From: an uncultured Burkholderiales bacterium
Lineage (GTDB): Bacteria > Pseudomonadota > Gammaproteobacteria > Burkholderiales > Burkholderiaceae_C
DNA: 5,968 nt
Reading direction: 5' to 3'
NCBI GenBank assembly: GCA_903871865.1
Contig: CAIQIL010000707.1
Location: 1-5,968 of the forward strand
The notes under the pieces were generated by a model. The model was not told the DNA's origin and searched no databases. It worked only from the letters and a program-made list of their open reading frames with translations. Positions within the stretch are counted from its first letter, which is position 1; every line of letters begins with the position of its first letter. Below, in pieces: positions 5,106 to 5,968 of the stretch. A program made the position numbers and the translations under genes.

Positions 5106-5361
5106 GCTCGGCTCCTTCATCGTCTGGCAGGCTGTTCGCCCACTTGATCGCATCCGCTTTGCTGCGCAGCTTCACAATGCGCTGAGACTCAAATGGCAAG
5201 CGGCATGACAACCAGAAAATGAGCATGCACACGCACAAAAACTCCCACATGCCACCGCCCATGTGACGGCTGAACCAGATGCAGAAGCACACGACGGCGA
5301 GCGTCACGACATCAGAGGCAACGCTTTCGCGCAGAGTCTCTTTCATGAACACAGCCTGCAT
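5095..5361 (-). CDS. Small two-helix membrane protein, 88 aa
   Basis: An unrecognised small inner-membrane protein. Two hydrophobic segments are clear: about residues 17-31 (DVVTLAVVCFCIWFS) and 39-53 (WEFLCVCMLIFWLSC), joined by a short RHMGGGM turn that makes a tight hairpin. Four cysteines fall within the membrane segments. The C-terminal tail (54-88) is charged, first basic (RLPFESQRIVKLRSK) then acidic, so both ends probably face the cytoplasm. The ATG at 5361 overlaps the upstream TGA as TGATG and follows AGGGGG at 7 bases. The frame extends to 5424, but that part overlaps the upstream gene. Possible roles include superinfection exclusion or another membrane function; this is context only. 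Confidence 0.75.
   Translation of the reverse strand: MQAVFMKETLRESVASDVVTLAVVCFCIWFSRHMGGGMWEFLCVCMLIFWLSCRLPFESQRIVKLRSKADAIKWANSLPDDEGAEHDR
5112..5117 (-). promoter_or_regulatory. Shine-Dalgarno site of the 224-aa gene
   Basis: The minus strand reads AAGGAG, 6 bases before the ATG at 5105. It fixes the start over two upstream in-frame ATGs and lies inside the upstream membrane-protein gene. Confidence 0.7.
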
Positions 5362-5968
5362 CACCGATCCCCCTTCGCCTGCTCGTCTCCTTGCTGGGCA
5401 GCGGTGAGCAAACCTCGAAACCACTCGGCCCCCTGCTTGAGCGCGACGCGCCCTTTGGTGCCCTGCGGGTACTTGTGCGCGCCCCAGGCCGCTTGGATGA
5501 GGGCTTGGTAGTCGATGTCAGGCACTTGCGCCGCCTGCGCTGCTGGCTGGGCTGCACCGCACAGTTGCACGGTCTCTCGACACACAGGACACAGCGGGCC
5601 AATGGCGCCCAGCATGCAGCACTCGGACAATGGGCCGCCCCATGAGCAATCGCCGTTGTTGCACACGGCGTCTGTCTGCGCTGGCTGCGCTGCGTGTGTG
5701 TAGATGTTGCCGCCAATCTGCCGCGTGAAGTCGGTGACGGATATCTCCACGATCCCCTTTGCTGGGCTTTTCGTGGCCGCCCCGATGGCGTCAAAGATTC
5801 GCTGATAGCCCAAGGGCTCCCTCACCGGCTCAGGCGTGGCCTGCTGGCTCCGGTGGATGCGCTTCTGCAACTCGATGACCTCGGCGTTGCGCTGGCTGAT
5901 GGTTGCCTGTGCTTCGGCAAGGCTGCGGCGCAGTTCCTTTTCTTGCTCGCTCTCAGGCTGCTGGGCGG
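5361..5968 (-). CDS. Coiled-coil, Cys-cluster hypothetical phage protein (5' partial)
   Basis: The frame is open to the right edge, so the gene starts beyond the window; 201 residues are visible and the function is unknown. In-window residues 1 to about 42 are a coiled coil (EKELRRSLAEAQATISQRNA). Residues 102-136 hold a seven-Cys cluster, including CNNGDC, ECC, CPVC and a final C, which looks like one or two zinc-binding knuckles. After an Ala/Gln linker, residues about 150-190 form a compact module (DYQALIQAAWGAH through LKQGAEWFRGLL). I know this module as a recurrent tail of Burkholderiales phage hypotheticals, where the sequence between conserved ends varies. A TTG at 5870 could be read as a start, but the upstream sequence is clearly coding. 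It overlaps the 88-aa membrane gene by one base. Confidence 0.78.
   Translation of the reverse strand, partial: AQQPESEQEKELRRSLAEAQATISQRNAEVIELQKRIHRSQQATPEPVREPLGYQRIFDAIGAATKSPAKGIVEISVTDFTRQIGGNIYTHAAQPAQTDAVCNNGDCSWGGPLSECCMLGAIGPLCPVCRETVQLCGAAQPAAQAAQVPDIDYQALIQAAWGAHKYPQGTKGRVALKQGAEWFRGLLTAAQQGDEQAKGDR

Noticed and set aside
1..5968. CRISPR array, insertion sequence or riboswitch
   Set aside because: I found no regularly spaced repeats, no transposase or terminal inverted repeats, and no non-coding gap above about 150 bp that could hold a riboswitch.

Overview
The window looks like a Burkholderiales (Comamonadaceae-like) betaproteobacterial chromosome. The evidence is high GC with GC-ending codons, a chromosomal HrpA C-terminus and a polyhydroxyalkanoate (PHA) depolymerase. 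The genus cannot be fixed from the sequence alone. The window splits into host chromosome (about 1-1972) and the end of an integrated element, most likely a prophage (about 1973-5968). The junction lies at a tRNA-Pro gene.

Host part: the last 174 codons of the RNA helicase gene hrpA run rightward and stop at 527. Converging on it, 18 bp away, is a leftward gene for a secreted PHA depolymerase with a type 2 catalytic domain (546-1754). Its 141-bp upstream gap to the tRNA holds a tRNA promoter and some small palindromes. An intact tRNA-Pro(UGG) with encoded CCA follows (1896-1972), then a Rho-independent terminator (1987-2025).

Element part: from 5968 leftward to 2055, every gene is on the minus strand and they form one packed cascade. 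Neighbours overlap by 1-11 bases or abut. In transcription order they are: a 5'-truncated Cys-rich coiled-coil protein, an 88-aa two-helix membrane protein, a 224-aa coiled-coil protein, a 92-aa protein, a 129-aa Cys-rich protein, a 90-aa protein, a 46-aa acidic mini-protein, a 71-aa DUF4224 protein and, last, a tyrosine integrase. Base composition is visibly less GC-rich here than in hrpA. The layout (small accessory ORFs leading into a DUF4224/integrase pair that ends 82 bp from a tRNA 3' end) is typical of an attL-side prophage early region. Only the integrase and DUF4224 are recognisable; the upstream small genes have no function I can assign.

Most notable points: the integrase appears to have Asp where tyrosine recombinases keep the first catalytic Arg; integrase is the distal gene of a long coupled operon with no obvious ribosome site of its own; a 46-aa acidic gene is supported by a strong ribosome site and exact junctions; and there are two unrelated Cys-rich proteins. 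I see no complete, demonstrable new system in the window.
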